Assembly (NCBI GenBank): GCA_007118195.1 | Contig: SKSA01000335.1 | Coordinates: 1-6,119 of the forward strand | Length of the DNA: 6,119 nucleotides | Reading direction: 5' to 3' | From: Anaerobacillus sp. | GTDB taxonomy: Bacteria; Bacillota; Bacilli; Bacillales; Anaerobacillaceae | Shown here: positions 5,840 through 6,119 of the stretch, piece by piece | How positions within the stretch are numbered: position 1 is the first letter of the stretch | Layout of the letters: every line of letters starts with the position of its first letter | Position numbers and translations under genes: made by a program | Notes under the pieces: model-generated | Told to the model about the DNA's origin: nothing | Seen by the model: only the letters and a program-made list of their open reading frames with translations | Databases searched by the model: none

Positions 5840-5861
5840 TCCTTAAATGGTTTAAGGGTTA
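5837..5861 (+). other. AT-rich hairpin overlapping the sleL stop codon
   Basis: TAATCCTTAAA (5837-5847) pairs with TTTAAGGGTTA (5851-5861) as an 11-bp stem with one G-U pair and a TGG loop. The sleL TAA stop is in its left arm. There is no U-tract after it, so it is unlikely to terminate alone; it may protect the 3' end of the mRNA. Confidence 0.45.
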
Positions 5862-5867
5862 TAGCCC

Positions 5868-5900
5868 CCCACCTCAACGTGTAGCGTAGGTGGGAACTTT
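5868..5900 (+). terminator. Possible terminator of sleL, first hairpin of the right-end structured region
   Basis: CCCACCT (5868-5874) pairs with AGGTGGG (5888-5894), with an inner ACG/CGT helix and a TGTAG loop. AACTTTT follows. The stem is GC-rich but the U-tract is short, so readthrough toward the stronger terminator at 6023 is plausible. Confidence 0.5.
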
Positions 5901-5901
5901 T

Positions 5902-5930
5902 AATCAGGTGGAGCGAGACTCCATCTGATT
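5902..5930 (+). repeat. Second hairpin of the right-end structured region
   Basis: AATCAGGTGGAG (5902-5913) pairs with CTCCATCTGATT (5919-5930) as a 12-bp RNA stem with one G-U pair and a CGAGA loop. Its right arm belongs to the 47-bp repeat; its left arm is absent from the copy at 105-151. The tight chain with the hairpins at 5868 and 5932 suggests one folded element, possibly an RNA or a small non-autonomous mobile sequence. Confidence 0.6.
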
Positions 5931-5963
5931 TCTCGATGTTTCAGCTTGCTGAAACGAGTTCGC
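5917..5963 (+). repeat. 47-bp repeat, right copy
   Basis: Identical over 47 bases to the reverse complement of 105-151. It contains the stem GTTTCAGC/GCTGAAAC (5938-5945 with 5948-5955, TT loop) extended by CTC/GAG (5932-5934 with 5956-5958) across a GAT bulge. It lies in the intergenic region after sleL, in the same orientation relative to its gene as the left copy has to the LigD polymerase ORF. Confidence 0.9.
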
Positions 5964-6022
5964 TTCGGTTATAGGGAGGTAGCTTTTACGGACGGAGAAA
6001 TTTTATAATATTATAATTGATT

Positions 6023-6060
6023 TAGAGTACAAATGGGGGATATTTGTACTCTATTTTTTT
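6023..6060 (+). terminator. Strong intrinsic terminator
   Basis: TAGAGTACAAAT (6023-6034) pairs perfectly with ATTTGTACTCTA (6042-6053) around a 7-base GGGGGAT loop, followed by seven T residues (6054-6060). No gene lies between the repeat and this stem, so it probably ends read-through from sleL, or a short transcript from the hairpin region, before the next gene. Positions 5964-6022 hold no ORF; they contain the perfect palindrome TTATAATATTATAA (6003-6016). Confidence 0.88.
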
Positions 6061-6097
6061 GGTGATTCGTAGTATGTGGGTGGTGTGCATTAAATCT

Positions 6098-6103
6098 AAG
6101 GAG
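6098..6103 (+). promoter_or_regulatory. Ribosome binding site of the gene leaving the window, inside a possible hairpin
   Basis: AAGGAG lies 9 bases before ATG 6113. GGTGTGCA (6082-6089) can pair with TGCACATC (6105-6112), with one G-U, placing this ribosome site in the 15-base loop and the start codon directly after the stem. Confidence 0.6.
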
Positions 6104-6112
6104 CTGCACATC

Positions 6113-6119
6113 ATGGGGG
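6113..6119 (+). CDS. First codons of a downstream gene (partial)
   Basis: ATG at 6113 follows AAGGAG with a 9-base spacer, so a coding region probably starts here. Only Met-Gly and one further base are inside the window, so nothing can be said about the product. It lies on the same strand as sleL but is separated from it by the terminator at 6023-6060, so it is probably an independent unit. No convincing promoter is visible between 6061 and 6100. Confidence 0.6.

Noticed and set aside
105..5963. The 47-bp inverted repeats as terminal repeats of a transposon carrying the whole block
   Set aside because: No transposase or recombinase lies inside, no target-site duplication is visible outside the repeats, and the contents are ordinary chromosomal genes.

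Overview
The window looks like chromosome from a low-GC, endospore-forming member of the Bacillaceae. The evidence is AT-rich coding DNA with GTG and TTG starts, strong AAGGAG-type ribosome sites, a two-gene Ku/LigD end-joining locus, a spore-cortex-lytic enzyme of the SleL/YaaH type, and what appears to be the tail of a small acid-soluble spore protein gene. The species cannot be told from this sequence alone.

Layout from left to right. Positions 1-87 (+) hold the 3' end of a small gene resembling SspN. Positions 88-292 are non-coding and contain one copy of a 47-bp repeat (105-151) and a hairpin (159-206). Positions 293-2921 (-) are an NHEJ operon in the order ku, LigD ligase domain, LigD polymerase domain. 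Positions 2922-3102 are a divergent intergenic region with a candidate sigma-G promoter for ku and a candidate sigma-A promoter for the next gene. A VanZ-family membrane protein follows on + (3103-3636). It converges on a VTT/TVP38-family membrane protein on - (3707-4378), and a perfect 19-bp hairpin between them can stop transcription both ways. SleL follows on + (4553-5839). The right end (5837-6119) is a chain of hairpins with the second, inverted copy of the 47-bp repeat (5917-5963), a strong terminator (6023-6060), and the ribosome site and first two codons of another gene (6113 onward).

Several genes share a spore theme. Ku and LigD repair double-strand breaks in germinating spores, and here ku carries a near-perfect sigma-G -10 element. 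SleL degrades cortex fragments at germination, and SspN-like proteins are forespore products. The two membrane proteins have no visible functional link to them.

The main oddity is that LigD, one polypeptide of about 610 residues in Bacillus subtilis, is encoded here as two overlapping frames. The downstream frame has a well-placed internal ribosome site, and the overlap has A-runs at which a -1 shift would restore a 605-residue fusion. It may be a real gene split, a frameshift site, a recent mutation or a sequencing error. The second oddity is the pair of identical 47-bp inverted repeats bracketing the 5.8-kb block. I see no CRISPR array, tRNA, rRNA or intact transposase, and no clear new defence or mobile system.
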